Part shown: one piece after another, positions 6,160-14,713 of the stretch
Layout of the letters: every line of letters starts with the position of its first letter
Position numbering within the stretch: position 1 is the stretch's first letter
Assembly (NCBI GenBank): GCA_964508185.1
Contig: CAZDSS010000047.1
Coordinates: forward strand, 1-19,696
Reading direction: 5' to 3'
Length of the DNA: 19,696 bases
Source of the DNA: CAZDSS01 sp964508185
GTDB lineage: Bacteria > Pseudomonadota > Alphaproteobacteria > Sphingomonadales > Govanellaceae
Notes under the pieces: generated by a model
What the model saw: only the letters and a program-made list of their open reading frames with translations
Database searches by the model: none
What the model was told of the DNA's origin: nothing
Program-made: the position numbers and the translations under genes

Positions 6160-7358
6160 CCATCAAGCCAGAAGTGACGGCGGGCGCCGGCGGGGCGTTC
6201 GGCGGGGTGTCGGCCCGCGGCCGGGTTCCCGCCTTCTACGCCATGGAATTCATGTGCGAGGCCGGGGCGCTCCAGGCCGCGGGCAAGGACGTGATCTTCC
6301 TCTGCGTCGGTCAGCCGTCGCGCGGCGCGCCTGCGCAGGTGACGGAGGCGGCGCAGGCGGCGCTCAGGGAGGACATGCTGGGCTACACGGACGCCCTCGG
6401 CATCCGGCCGCTCCGGGAGCGCATCGCCCGGCATTATCTGGATAGCTACGGCGTGCATGTGGCGCCGGAACGGATCGCGATCACCACCGGATCGTCGGCA
6501 GGGTTTCTCCTCGCGTTTCTCGCGGCCTTCGATGCGGGCGGCAGGATTGCCATCGCGCGTCCGGGCTACCCGCCCTATTCGGCGATCCAGCAGGCGCTCA
6601 ATCTGGAAGCCGTCCATGTGGATGTGGGGCCGGATACCGACTATCACATGACCCCCGACCATCTGCGGGCGCTCGCCGCGGGCCCCGGCGGCATCGACGG
6701 GGTCATGGTGACGAGCCCGGCCAATCCCACGGGGGCCATGCTGTCGCCCGAGGAGCTCGGCGCCTTCATCGCGACGGCCGAGGGGCTCGGCATCCGCGTG
6801 ATATCGGACGAGATCTATCACGGCATCACCTTCGGCAAGCGGGCGGAAACGGCGCTCCGCTTCAGCGACGAGGTGATCGTCATCAACAGCTTCTCCAAAT
6901 ATTTCTGCATGACCGGCTGGCGGCTCGGCTGGATGGTGCTGCCGCAGGCTCTCGTCCAGCCGGTGGAGGCGCTGGCGCAAAGCTTCTACATCTCGCCGCC
7001 GACCCTCGCCCAGCAGGCGGCGATCGCCGCCTTCGACTGCAGGGCGGAGCTCGATGAGGTGGTGGCGGGCTATGCCCGCAACCGGCAGCTGCTGCTCGAC
7101 GCGCTCCCGCGCATGGGCCTCGACCGCTTCGCGCCCGCCGACGGGGCGTTCTATCTCTATGTGGACGTGAGCCGCTACACGGCGGATTCCAGCGCCTTCT
7201 GCACCCGCATGCTGCACGAGATCCATGTGGCGGCGACCCCGGGGATCGATTTCGACCGCAAGAACGGTCACGGCTTCATCCGCCTGTCCTTCGCAGGCCA
7301 CGAGGCGGACATCGCCCGCGCCGTCGCGCGCATGGAGCCCTGGCTCGCCGCGCTCTGA
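6156..7358 (+). CDS. PLP-dependent class I/II aminotransferase
   Basis: A 400-residue cytosolic fold-type I aminotransferase. Visible landmarks are the YTDALG segment (77-82), PLP-phosphate-binding loop TGSSAG (111-116), SPANPTG (187-193) with Asn190, SDEIY (217-221) with Asp218, the Schiff-base Lys248 in NSFSKYF, and GWRLGW (254-259) with a phosphate-contacting Arg. It belongs to the AspC/AlaT-like branch; the amino donor and acceptor cannot be assigned. The start at ATG 6156 gives normal family length, though a long open frame extends upstream. Its own SD is weak, and initiation is probably coupled to the leader ORF. It is divergent from the BepA-like gene and converges on rne, with a terminator between. 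Confidence 0.92.
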   Translation: MTIKPEVTAGAGGAFGGVSARGRVPAFYAMEFMCEAGALQAAGKDVIFLCVGQPSRGAPAQVTEAAQAALREDMLGYTDALGIRPLRERIARHYLDSYGVHVAPERIAITTGSSAGFLLAFLAAFDAGGRIAIARPGYPPYSAIQQALNLEAVHVDVGPDTDYHMTPDHLRALAAGPGGIDGVMVTSPANPTGAMLSPEELGAFIATAEGLGIRVISDEIYHGITFGKRAETALRFSDEVIVINSFSKYFCMTGWRLGWMVLPQALVQPVEALAQSFYISPPTLAQQAAIAAFDCRAELDEVVAGYARNRQLLLDALPRMGLDRFAPADGAFYLYVDVSRYTADSSAFCTRMLHEIHVAATPGIDFDRKNGHGFIRLSFAGHEADIARAVARMEPWLAAL

Positions 7359-7371
7359 CATTCCTCCCTGA

Positions 7372-7404
7372 AAGAAAAACGGCCGCCCGATGAGCGGGCG
7401 GCCG
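7372..7404 (-). terminator. Strong intrinsic terminator of rne
   Basis: A perfect 10-bp stem, CGGCCGCCCG (7380-7389) with CGGGCGGCCG (7395-7404), closes on a 5-nt loop. Read on the minus strand it is followed by GTTTTTCTTT, a proper T-tract, 36 nt after the rne stop codon. On the plus strand there is no useful T-run after the stem, so it acts mainly for rne, although the structure also sits 21 nt beyond the aminotransferase stop. Confidence 0.85.
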
Positions 7405-7439
7405 CACTCCTCTATCTGGCTGCGCCGGAGCGCGGGGCC

Positions 7440-10121
7440 TCAGTTGCCGAGCGCCCGCTGCCACCAGCCGCGGCGGCGCTTCTCGGGCGTCGGGGTGGAG
7501 CCCACCTCCGTCACCTTGACGGGGACGTTGGAGGCATGGCGGTTTTCCTGTTCCCGCTGGGCCTCGGCTTCGGCATCGGCCTGCGCCTGGGCGTCGGCCT
7601 CAGCCTGAGCGTCGGCCGCCGGAGCGGCAGGCGCCGCTTCCGCAGCCGGAGCATCAATTGCGGCCTCGGCCGGGACGGCTTCCGCAGCGGCGGCCGCGGC
7701 ACGGCTGCGGCGGCGGGGTTTGGGCGCCGGGGCTTCGGGCGCGGCGGCGTCTGCTTCGGCGGCGGGGGCTTCAGTTTCCGCAGCGGCGGCCTTGCGGCTC
7801 CGCCGCGCGGGCTTGCGCGGCGCTTCGGCCGCGGGTTCGGCGGCGGCTTCCGCGCTCGGCGCTTCGGCGATCACCGCGCTTTCGGCCGCTTCGGCGATCG
7901 CCGGCTCGGGGGCGGGCGCCGCTTCCGCGACGGGGGCGTCGGCGGCTTCATCAGCGACCGCGGCGTCTTCCGCCGCACCCTCTTCGGCGCCGCTCACCTG
8001 CTGTTCGCCACGGCTCCGGCGGCGGCCGCCGCGACGGCCGCGACGGCGGCGCTTGCGCTCCTCGCTGTCGCCATTTTCACCATGGTCTTCATCCGCGGCG
8101 GCGGCAACGGCTTCTTCGCCCGAAACGTCGGCCGGGGCAAGCTCTTCACCCTCGGCGGCAAGTTCCTGTTCCGCGCCGTGATCGTCACCTTCGGCTTCAA
8201 GGGCCGGGGCATTGCCGTTCGCCTGATCGCCCGGCTGACGGTCGCCGCCGCGCCGCCGACGCCGGCGGCGCCGCTTGCGGCGCTCCTGACCTTCGCCGCG
8301 CTCGCCATTGCCTTGCGCCCGGGCGTCGCCATTGCCGCGGCTTTCGCCTTCGGCCGCAGCTTCCGCTTCTTCCGCATCCTCGGGCTCATCCGGCACGTCG
8401 TCGTCCTCGACGAGGATCACCGGCTCGCCGAGATCGGCGGAGCGTTCACGCTCGATGTCGCGCGGCAGATTCTCGCGCTCCATGCGGTATTTGGGCGCGA
8501 CCAGGCCGTCGTCCACCTCGATCACCAGGCGGAAGCCGTAATGGCTTTCGATCTCGCTGATCTTGGCGCGCTTCTGGTTGAGGAGATAGAGCGCCACCGC
8601 CTGCGGCACATGCACATGCACCACGGCCGAGCGGCCGCGGATCCCTTCTTCTTCAATGGCGCGCAGCACATGGAGCGCGGCGCTTTCAACCGAGCGGATG
8701 ATGCCGGTGCCGTCGCAATGGGGGCAGGGGGTGGTGCTGGCCTCCAGAATGCCCGGGCGCAGGCGCTGCCGCGACATTTCCAGAAGACCGAAGGCGCTGA
8801 TCTTGCCCACCTGGATGCGCGCGCGGTCCGACTTCAGGCATTCCTTGAGGCGACGTTCGACCGCGCGGTTGTTGTTGCGGTCCTCCATGTCGATGAAGTC
8901 GATGACCACGAGCCCCGCCATGTCGCGTAGCCGGATCTGCCGCGCCACTTCCTCGGCGGCTTCGAGGTTCGTGCGGAGCGCCGTTTCCTCGATATTGTGC
9001 TCGCGCGTGGACTTGCCCGAGTTGACGTCGATGGCGACCAGCGCTTCCGTGGGGTTGATGACGATATAGCCCCCGGACTTGAGCTGGACCACGGGGTTGT
9101 ACATGGCGTCCAGCTGGCCTTCCACCTGATAGCGGTGGAACAGGGGGATGCGGTCCTTGTAATGCTTCACCTTCTTGGCATGGCTCGGCATCAGGAGCTT
9201 CATGAAGTTCTTGGCCGAGCGGTAGCCTTCATCCCCTTCCACAAGGATGTCGTCGATGTCCTTGTTGTAGAGGTCGCGGATCGCGCGCTTGATGAGGTCG
9301 CCTTCCTCATAGATGAGGGCCGGAGCGATGGAGCGCAGCGTCAGCTCGCGGATCTCGTCCCAGGTGCGCTGCAGATAGTCGAAGTCGCGACGGATCTCCG
9401 CCTTGGAGCGGCTCAGGCCCGCCGTGCGGATGATGCAGCCCATGCCTTCCGGCAGATCCAGCTCTTTCAGGATTTCCTTGAGCTTCCGCCGGTCCTTGGG
9501 GTTCGCGATCTTGCGGCTGATGCCGCCGCCGTGATGGGTGTTCGGCATCAGGACGCAGTAGCGGCCGGGAAGCGAGAGATAGGTGGTGAGCGCCGCGCCC
9601 TTGTTGCCGCGCTCCTCCTTCACCACCTGTACGAGCATGATCTGGCGGCGCTTGATGACTTCCTGGATCTTGTAGCGGCGGGGCAGGCGGCGCGGGCGGC
9701 GGGGCAGTTCGTCGGCCACGTCGTCCTGGTGCGCGCCGATGGCTTCCACCTCGCCGTTGCCGTTCTCGCCATTGCCGTTGTCGGATCCGTCGCCGTCCCC
9801 ATGATCGTCATGGTGCTGGTCGTCCTGGCGCGCGGCCTCGCGCTCCTCGGCGAGCAGGGCTTCGCGATCTTCCTTCGGGATCTGGTAATAGTCGGAATGG
9901 ATTTCGCTGAAGGCCAGAAACCCGTGGCGGTTGCCGCCGTAGTCCACGAACGCCGCCTGGAGCGACGGCTCGATGCGGGTGACCTTGGCGAGGTAGATGT
10001 TGCCCTTTAGCTGTTTCTTGGTAGCGGATTCAAAGTCAAAGTCTTCAACGCGGTTACCCTTGACGATGGCGACGCGGGTCTCCTCGCTGTGGGTGGCGTC
10101 GATGAGCATACGGGTGGACAT
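7440..10121 (-). CDS. rne: Ribonuclease E (endoribonuclease, degradosome scaffold)
   Basis: An 893-residue RNase E for mRNA decay and rRNA/tRNA processing. An S1 RNA-binding domain (about 36-170) is interrupted by an acidic Asp/Gly/Asn-rich insertion (about 92-148), as in alphaproteobacterial RNase E. Then come the RNase-H-like and DNase-I-like catalytic parts with metal-binding DVNSG (Asp365) and VIDFIDM (Asp408), and the zinc-link CPHC (466-469) for tetramerisation. From about 580 to the end the protein is disordered: acidic stretches, two Arg-rich blocks (ERRKRRRRRRRRGGDRQ; RKRRRRGRRGGRRRSRG), a long Ala/Glu/Pro region, and a terminal RRRGWWQR with GWW at 885-887, which in Caulobacter binds PNPase. 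The ATG start has GGAG 9 nt upstream. It probably has a long autoregulatory 5' leader. Confidence 0.98.
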   Translation of the reverse strand: MSTRMLIDATHSEETRVAIVKGNRVEDFDFESATKKQLKGNIYLAKVTRIEPSLQAAFVDYGGNRHGFLAFSEIHSDYYQIPKEDREALLAEEREAARQDDQHHDDHGDGDGSDNGNGENGNGEVEAIGAHQDDVADELPRRPRRLPRRYKIQEVIKRRQIMLVQVVKEERGNKGAALTTYLSLPGRYCVLMPNTHHGGGISRKIANPKDRRKLKEILKELDLPEGMGCIIRTAGLSRSKAEIRRDFDYLQRTWDEIRELTLRSIAPALIYEEGDLIKRAIRDLYNKDIDDILVEGDEGYRSAKNFMKLLMPSHAKKVKHYKDRIPLFHRYQVEGQLDAMYNPVVQLKSGGYIVINPTEALVAIDVNSGKSTREHNIEETALRTNLEAAEEVARQIRLRDMAGLVVIDFIDMEDRNNNRAVERRLKECLKSDRARIQVGKISAFGLLEMSRQRLRPGILEASTTPCPHCDGTGIIRSVESAALHVLRAIEEEGIRGRSAVVHVHVPQAVALYLLNQKRAKISEIESHYGFRLVIEVDDGLVAPKYRMERENLPRDIERERSADLGEPVILVEDDDVPDEPEDAEEAEAAAEGESRGNGDARAQGNGERGEGQERRKRRRRRRRRGGDRQPGDQANGNAPALEAEGDDHGAEQELAAEGEELAPADVSGEEAVAAAADEDHGENGDSEERKRRRRGRRGGRRRSRGEQQVSGAEEGAAEDAAVADEAADAPVAEAAPAPEPAIAEAAESAVIAEAPSAEAAAEPAAEAPRKPARRSRKAAAAETEAPAAEADAAAPEAPAPKPRRRSRAAAAAAEAVPAEAAIDAPAAEAAPAAPAADAQAEADAQAQADAEAEAQREQENRHASNVPVKVTEVGSTPTPEKRRRGWWQRALGN

Positions 10122-10583
10122 GTGAACATACTCCAGCGGAAAGGCCGCGCTGCCCGCCGGACTGGATCCCGGGGCGCGCAGGCCGTTCCTGATTTGTGAA
10201 AAATTCCTGATGCAGGATGGTGGGAAAAGAACCCCGCCGGAAAACCGGACCGCTCACCGCCGGACACGAGCCGGGGGCGCGGCGCACCTGCCACACCCGC
10301 GAGCATCGACAAACCTGTAAGGTCAGACCGATCTCGGGAGATGTGCGGGCGACAGCGTTCTTGGTTCATTAATTCTAGGTATCAACTCGGTTGTCTTCGC
10401 CCGTACTCACGCATGCGGAAGCGGGCGGATGTCCTTTCCAACCCGGCCTGAACTTACCCCTCGTCACTGGCGATCCACTATTGACCGTGAAACCGGAGAG
10501 GATCCGACGCAAAACCTGGCGCGTCACGGCGAGCCATCACACAGGTGGGGCAGTCCGGCAAATGGACTGGCGCTGCTAACATA
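10122..10583 (-). promoter_or_regulatory. Long 5' leader of rne
   Basis: If the promoter at 10578-10607 is used, the rne mRNA has a leader of about 450 nt without a recognisable gene. It holds small stem-loops (for example CCGG-TTTT-CCGG at about 10238-10249) and two direct copies of ATCAGGAA on the minus strand (10186-10193 and 10204-10211, 18 nt apart). Long rne leaders cleaved by RNase E itself are established in enterobacteria; autoregulation here is inference. Short open frames on the plus strand across this region look like chance. Confidence 0.4.
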
Positions 10584-10607
10584 GTCCGAGCAGGCTTGAA
10601 CTGACAA
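10578..10607 (-). promoter_or_regulatory. Candidate rne promoter
   Basis: On the minus strand TTGTCA (10602-10607, 5 of 6 to -35) is followed after 18 nt by TATGTT (10578-10583, 4 of 6 to -10). It is the best sigma-70-like pair I found in the 637-nt spacer facing rne. Transcription would begin near 10571. Confidence 0.4.
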
Positions 10608-10708
10608 TAGATAAACTCATGTCAGGCGAGAAAAAATCCAGCTCCTGCGGAAGCGAAAAATCGCACCATACCGGCGGCGGGCGACGACTCTTTCCCCCGG
10701 CGCGGGTT

Positions 10709-10758
10709 TTGACTAGAATGCGGCCCGTAAATGCGGTTCAGCGAGTGGATATAACAAG
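10709..10758 (+). promoter_or_regulatory. Candidate promoter region of the amidase-mrcA genes
   Basis: The spacer just upstream of the amidase contains TTGACT (10709-10714, a good -35-like hexamer), TAGAAT (10714-10719, a good -10-like hexamer) and TATAAC (10750-10755). These do not combine into a canonically spaced pair, so I mark a region rather than one promoter. Nothing else is recognisable between 10620 and 10758. Confidence 0.2.
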
Positions 10759-11985
10759 GTGGAAAAGGGCGGAATTGTCACGGGGGTGCGCGCATTCCTG
10801 CGCATGATCTGCCTTGCGGTCCTGGCTCTTGCGGCGGTTCATTCCGGGGCGCAAGCCCGCACCGTATCGGACATCCGGGTCGGCGACAACGAGGGGATCA
10901 CCCGTTTCGTCGTCGAGGCGGATCAGCCGCTCAAATATTCCCTGTTCACCCTCGCCGATCCCCATCGCGTGGTGATCGACATATCGGAAGCCCAGTTCGC
11001 CAGCAGCTACGCGGCGAAGGGCGGGGGCCTGATCGCGCGCTACCGCTTCGGCCTGTTCGAGCCGGGGACCTCGCGCATCGTCCTTGACCTTTCCGGGCCC
11101 GCCACCGTTCACAAGCATTTCACCCTGCCGCCCGCCGGCAAGACCGGGCATCGCCTGGTGGTGGATCTCAAGCCCACGAGCCGGGAAAACTTCCTCGCCA
11201 ATGCGCGGAGCGCCCGCGACATGCCGCAGACGGCGACCGAAAGCGCTCCGCCCATCGACCGCTCGGAGCCGCGGCCCGAACAGGTGCGGCGGCTCATCGT
11301 GATCGATGCCGGCCACGGCGGGGTGGACCCCGGCGCCATCAGCGTCACGGGCATGCAGGAGAAGGTCATCACCTTGAGCGCCGCCAAGGTCATCAAGGAG
11401 GTGCTCGAGAAGACCGGGCGCTACGAGGTCATGCTGACCCGCGACCGCGACATCTTCCTGCCGCTCCGCCAGCGCTTCGAGATCGCCCGGCGGGCGCGGG
11501 CGGACCTCTTCATCTCGCTCCATGCGGACAGCTTCAAGACAAGTGACGTGCGCGGCGCCTCGGTCTATACTTTGTCGGAGCGTGCTTCCGACCGCGAGGC
11601 GGCGCTGCTCGCCGCCAAGGAGAACAAGGCCGACATCATCGCCGGCATCGACCTCCAGGGCGAGGCGCCGGAGGTTTCCAGCATCCTGATCGATCTCGCC
11701 CGGCGCGAGACCATGAACTATTCGGCGCATTTCGCGACCCTTCTTGTTCAGGAACTGGGGGAGGCGGTGATGTTGCGCCGGAACACCCACCGCTTCGCGG
11801 GCTTCATGGTGCTGAAGGCGCCGGACGTGCCGTCCGTGCTCCTCGAGATGGGATATCTGTCCAATCCCCAGGACGCCAAGGCCCTTGCCACGCGCGCCAG
11901 CCAGGAAAAGATCGGTCATGCCATCCGGCGCGCCGTGGACAACTATTTCCTCAAGGTGGCCAGCCATCAGCAAAGCATGCTTTGA
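10759..11985 (+). CDS. amiC: Periplasmic N-acetylmuramoyl-L-alanine amidase (AMIN + Amidase_3)
   Basis: A protein of up to 408 residues that splits the stem peptide from MurNAc during cell separation. A signal peptide (about 11-33, cleavage near GAQA) is followed by a peptidoglycan-targeting AMIN domain (about 35-138), a linker, and an Amidase_3 zinc domain (about 178-400). Zinc ligands are H186 (DAGHGG), E201 and H255 (SLHADS), with catalytic E363 in LLEMGYLSN. An insertion at about 275-325 (KENKADIIAGIDLQ and following) corresponds to the autoinhibitory helix region of AmiB/AmiC, implying activation by an EnvC/NlpD-type LytM protein. The start is uncertain: GTG 10759 is used, with GTG 10786 and ATG 10804 as alternatives, and none has a clear SD. 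It lies 149 nt upstream of mrcA on the same strand. Confidence 0.93.
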   Translation: MEKGGIVTGVRAFLRMICLAVLALAAVHSGAQARTVSDIRVGDNEGITRFVVEADQPLKYSLFTLADPHRVVIDISEAQFASSYAAKGGGLIARYRFGLFEPGTSRIVLDLSGPATVHKHFTLPPAGKTGHRLVVDLKPTSRENFLANARSARDMPQTATESAPPIDRSEPRPEQVRRLIVIDAGHGGVDPGAISVTGMQEKVITLSAAKVIKEVLEKTGRYEVMLTRDRDIFLPLRQRFEIARRARADLFISLHADSFKTSDVRGASVYTLSERASDREAALLAAKENKADIIAGIDLQGEAPEVSSILIDLARRETMNYSAHFATLLVQELGEAVMLRRNTHRFAGFMVLKAPDVPSVLLEMGYLSNPQDAKALATRASQEKIGHAIRRAVDNYFLKVASHQQSML

Positions 11986-12045
11986 GCTTGATCGCCGCCG
12001 CCACAGCGCCGACATATTTCCCCTGTAAGCCGCCCGAAGAATTGG

Positions 12046-12090
12046 TGCGAGGGGTGCGGGGCATCCGGTCGGGCGAATGCCGTCCTCGCA
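12046..12090 (+). other. Nested inverted repeat in the amidase-mrcA spacer
   Basis: TGCGAGG (12046-12052) can pair with CCTCGCA (12084-12090), and inside it GGCAT (12060-12064) with ATGCC (12077-12081), giving a two-tier stem-loop 44 nt upstream of the mrcA start. No T-tract follows, so it is not an obvious terminator; it could be an mRNA leader structure or attenuator. A poor promoter-like pair (TTGATC at 11988, ACATAT at 12012) precedes it. Confidence 0.35.
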
Positions 12091-12134
12091 TCGAGAAACG
12101 CGAACCAGGTACGGGCAGCCGGAGTTCTTGAAGA

Positions 12135-14624
12135 ATGACCACAAAAATGCCATCCCGTGAGCCCCGATCCGGCGAGGAAGCAGGCCCGCGAAAGCCCCGT
12201 CGCCGCTGGCTGAAGCTGACGGCCGCCCTCATCATGACCGTCCTGTTCCTGGGGGTGCTGGCCGCTGCCGGGTTGGTCTATGGGTTGTATCATTTCGGCC
12301 GCGGCCTGCCCGATTACCAGCAGCTTGCCGCCTATGAACCGCCGGTGGTGACCCGCATCCATGCGGGCGACGGCAGCCTGCTTCGGGAATACGCCAGGGA
12401 AAAGCGGCTGTTCGTGCCCATCGAGGCCATTCCCCAGCCGGTGATCCAGGCCTTCCTGTCCGCCGAGGACAAGAATTTCTACAATCACGGCGGGCTCGAC
12501 TATCGCGGCATCATGCGGGCGATGATCACGAACCTGCGCAACATATCCTCCAACCGGCGGCTCGTGGGCGCGTCCACCATCACCCAGCAGGTGGCGAAGA
12601 ACTTTCTGCTTACCAGCGAGGTGAGCTACGAGCGCAAGATCAAGGAGGCGATCCTCGCCTATCGCATCGAGCGCGCCTTCACCAAGGACCAGATCCTGGA
12701 GCTCTATCTCAACGAGATCTATCTCGGCTTCGGGTCCTACGGCGTCGCAGCGGCGGCGCTCAACTATTTCGACAAGGCGCTCGACGAACTGACGCTCGCC
12801 GAAGCCGCCTATCTCGCCGCGCTGCCCAAGGCGCCCAACAACTATCATCCCGTGCGGCGCAAGGAAGCGGCCGTCGCCCGCCGCAACTGGGTCCTCGCCC
12901 GCATGGCGGAGGACGGCCATATTCCGATGCAGGTCGCCCGCGCCGAGCAGGAGCAGCCGCTGAACGTGCGCCTCGGCGGCGACGTCGAGCTCTTTCACGC
13001 CGATTACTTCACCGAGGAAGTGCGCCGTCTCCTGTACAGCCGCTACGGCGAGAAGGGGCTCTATGAAGGCGGGCTTTCGGTGCACACGACGCTCGACCCC
13101 AAGCTTCAGGCCATCGCCGAGCGGGTCCTGCGCCGCGGCATGGTGGCCTACGACCGCAGGCACGGCTGGCGCGGTCCGCTCCAGCGCCTGCCGCAGGCCG
13201 CAATGACCGGCGAGGGCTGGCGGGACGCCCTGCAGGAGCTTAGGATCCCCCTCGGCATGCCGGGCTGGCGCCTTGCGGTCGTGACGGACGTCGATGACGA
13301 GGCGGCGGCGATCGGCCTTGCGGACGGCGGCCGCGGGCGCATTCCCCTGTCCGAGCTCAGCTGGGCGCGCCGCGCGCTTGGCGAAGGCAAGCTTGGCCCC
13401 GCGGTCGAGAAGGCGGGTGACGTCCTGCGCGTCGGCGACGTGATCGCCGTCGAGGAAGTGAAGGCGGAGGAGGGGACCCATTTCGCCCTGCGCCAGATTC
13501 CGGAAGTGGGCGGCGCGCTCGTGGCGCTCGACCCTCATACGGGCCGGATGCGCGCCATGGTCGGCGGCTTCGACTATGCGGTCAGCGAATTCAACCGCGC
13601 GACCCAGGCCCTGCGTCAGCCGGGCTCGGCCTTCAAGCCCTTCGTCTATGCGGCGGCGCTCGATAGCGGCTTCACGCCGTCGAGCCTGGTGCTGGACGCG
13701 CCCTTCGTCATGGACCAGGGGGCGGGGCAGGGGCGCTGGAAGCCGTCGAACTATGCCAATGACTTCCTCGGCCCCAGCACGCTGCGCGTGGGGCTCGAGA
13801 AGTCGCGCAACCTGATGACCGTACGGCTCGCCCAGTATGTTGGCATGGACCGGGTGGCGGACTATGCCCGCCGCTTCGGGATCCACGACCAGATGCAGCC
13901 GACGCTCGCCATGGCGCTCGGCGCGGGCGAGACCACGGTGGCGCGCCTCACCGCCGCCTATGCCATGCTGGTCAATGGCGGCAAGGAGGTGAGGCCCATC
14001 CTCGTCGACCGCATCCAGGACCGGCGCGGCCGGATCATCTATCGCTCCGACCCCAGGCCCTGCGAGGGCTGCGCCGGCGCCTTCGATCCGAGCCAGCCGC
14101 CGCCCCAGCTTGCGGACATGCGCCGTCAGGTGGTGGCGGCGGAGACGGCGTATCAGATCGTCTCCATGCTCGAAGGGGTGGTGCAGCGCGGCACCGGACG
14201 GGTCATCGCCTCCGTGGGCAAGCCGCTTGCGGGCAAGACGGGCACCACCAACGACAGCAACGACGCCTGGTTCGTGGGCTTCTCCCCGGACCTCGTGGTC
14301 GGCGTCTATATCGGCTACGACCAGCCGCGAAGCCTCGGCGGCCGCGAGACGGGGTCGAGCATCGCCGCCCCCATCTTCCGGGATTTCATGGCGGCGGCCC
14401 TGAAGGACGTGCCGGCGATCCCGTTCCGCATCCCGTCGGGCCTGCGCCTCGTGCGGGTCAACGCCAGGACCGGGCTTCCGACCTATCCGAGCGACCCGCA
14501 GGCGATCCTCGAAGCCTTCATTCCCGGCACCGAGCCCACCGGCGAGCGGGCGGTGCTCGATGGCGGCGAAGCGATCGCCAATAGCGGCGAACAGTTGACG
14601 GTCGGCACGGGCGGCCTTTATTGA
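12135..14624 (+). CDS. mrcA: Bifunctional penicillin-binding protein 1A (class A PBP)
   Basis: An 829-residue inner-membrane peptidoglycan synthase. The cytoplasmic N terminus is basic, with one transmembrane helix at about 28-52. The GT51 glycosyltransferase domain has EDKNFYNHGG with catalytic Glu111, and GASTITQQ, KNFLL and RKIKEAILA motifs. An inserted OB-like segment (about 310-450) precedes the transpeptidase, whose motifs are SAFK with nucleophile Ser498, SRN (557-559), and KTGTT starting at Lys701. The OB-like insert and length fit PBP1A. It polymerises lipid II and cross-links the strands in the periplasm. The ATG has GGAG 10 nt upstream. It follows the amidase gene on the same strand with a structured 149-nt spacer, and a hairpin plus T-run separates it from prfB. 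Confidence 0.97.
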   Translation: MTTKMPSREPRSGEEAGPRKPRRRWLKLTAALIMTVLFLGVLAAAGLVYGLYHFGRGLPDYQQLAAYEPPVVTRIHAGDGSLLREYAREKRLFVPIEAIPQPVIQAFLSAEDKNFYNHGGLDYRGIMRAMITNLRNISSNRRLVGASTITQQVAKNFLLTSEVSYERKIKEAILAYRIERAFTKDQILELYLNEIYLGFGSYGVAAAALNYFDKALDELTLAEAAYLAALPKAPNNYHPVRRKEAAVARRNWVLARMAEDGHIPMQVARAEQEQPLNVRLGGDVELFHADYFTEEVRRLLYSRYGEKGLYEGGLSVHTTLDPKLQAIAERVLRRGMVAYDRRHGWRGPLQRLPQAAMTGEGWRDALQELRIPLGMPGWRLAVVTDVDDEAAAIGLADGGRGRIPLSELSWARRALGEGKLGPAVEKAGDVLRVGDVIAVEEVKAEEGTHFALRQIPEVGGALVALDPHTGRMRAMVGGFDYAVSEFNRATQALRQPGSAFKPFVYAAALDSGFTPSSLVLDAPFVMDQGAGQGRWKPSNYANDFLGPSTLRVGLEKSRNLMTVRLAQYVGMDRVADYARRFGIHDQMQPTLAMALGAGETTVARLTAAYAMLVNGGKEVRPILVDRIQDRRGRIIYRSDPRPCEGCAGAFDPSQPPPQLADMRRQVVAAETAYQIVSMLEGVVQRGTGRVIASVGKPLAGKTGTTNDSNDAWFVGFSPDLVVGVYIGYDQPRSLGGRETGSSIAAPIFRDFMAAALKDVPAIPFRIPSGLRLVRVNARTGLPTYPSDPQAILEAFIPGTEPTGERAVLDGGEAIANSGEQLTVGTGGLY

Positions 14625-14630
14625 GGTGCG

Positions 14631-14657
14631 AGCCCTTCGGACGCCGGGGGGCTTTTC
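14631..14657 (+). terminator. Intrinsic terminator of mrcA
   Basis: AGCCCTTCGG (14631-14640) pairs with CCGGGGGGCT (14644-14653) as a 10-bp stem with two G-U wobbles around a 3-nt loop, followed by TTTC. It begins 7 nt after the mrcA stop and ends 57 nt before the prfB start. The T-tract is short, so strength is uncertain. Confidence 0.55.
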
Positions 14658-14713
14658 ATACCGGCCCTCATCCTGTATGAGAGCCACAGCAAAGAGGTAC
14701 AACGAGTTTCATC

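Noticed and set aside
7560..7990. Short GC-rich near-repeats that could look like a microsatellite or repeat array
   Set aside because: They encode the Ala/Glu/Pro-rich RNase E tail in frame; repeat units are imperfect and explained by codon bias.
7536..8930. Long plus-strand Gly/Arg/Ala-rich open frame opposite the rne 3' half
   Set aside because: It is the complement of the Ala/Glu/Arg-rich disordered tail of RNase E; periodic codons create the open frame.
10391..10579. 62-codon plus-strand ORF in the rne leader region
   Set aside because: Starts at TTG without SD and has no family resemblance; most likely chance.
10619..10807. 62-codon plus-strand ORF overlapping the amidase start
   Set aside because: No SD, no recognisable product, overlaps the signal-peptide region of the amidase in another frame.
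11967..14702. A 911-codon open frame on the minus strand opposite mrcA
   Set aside because: It mirrors mrcA codon structure in GC-rich DNA, has Arg/His/Ala-rich low-information translation and no recognisable domains, while mrcA on the other strand has complete PBP1A motifs.
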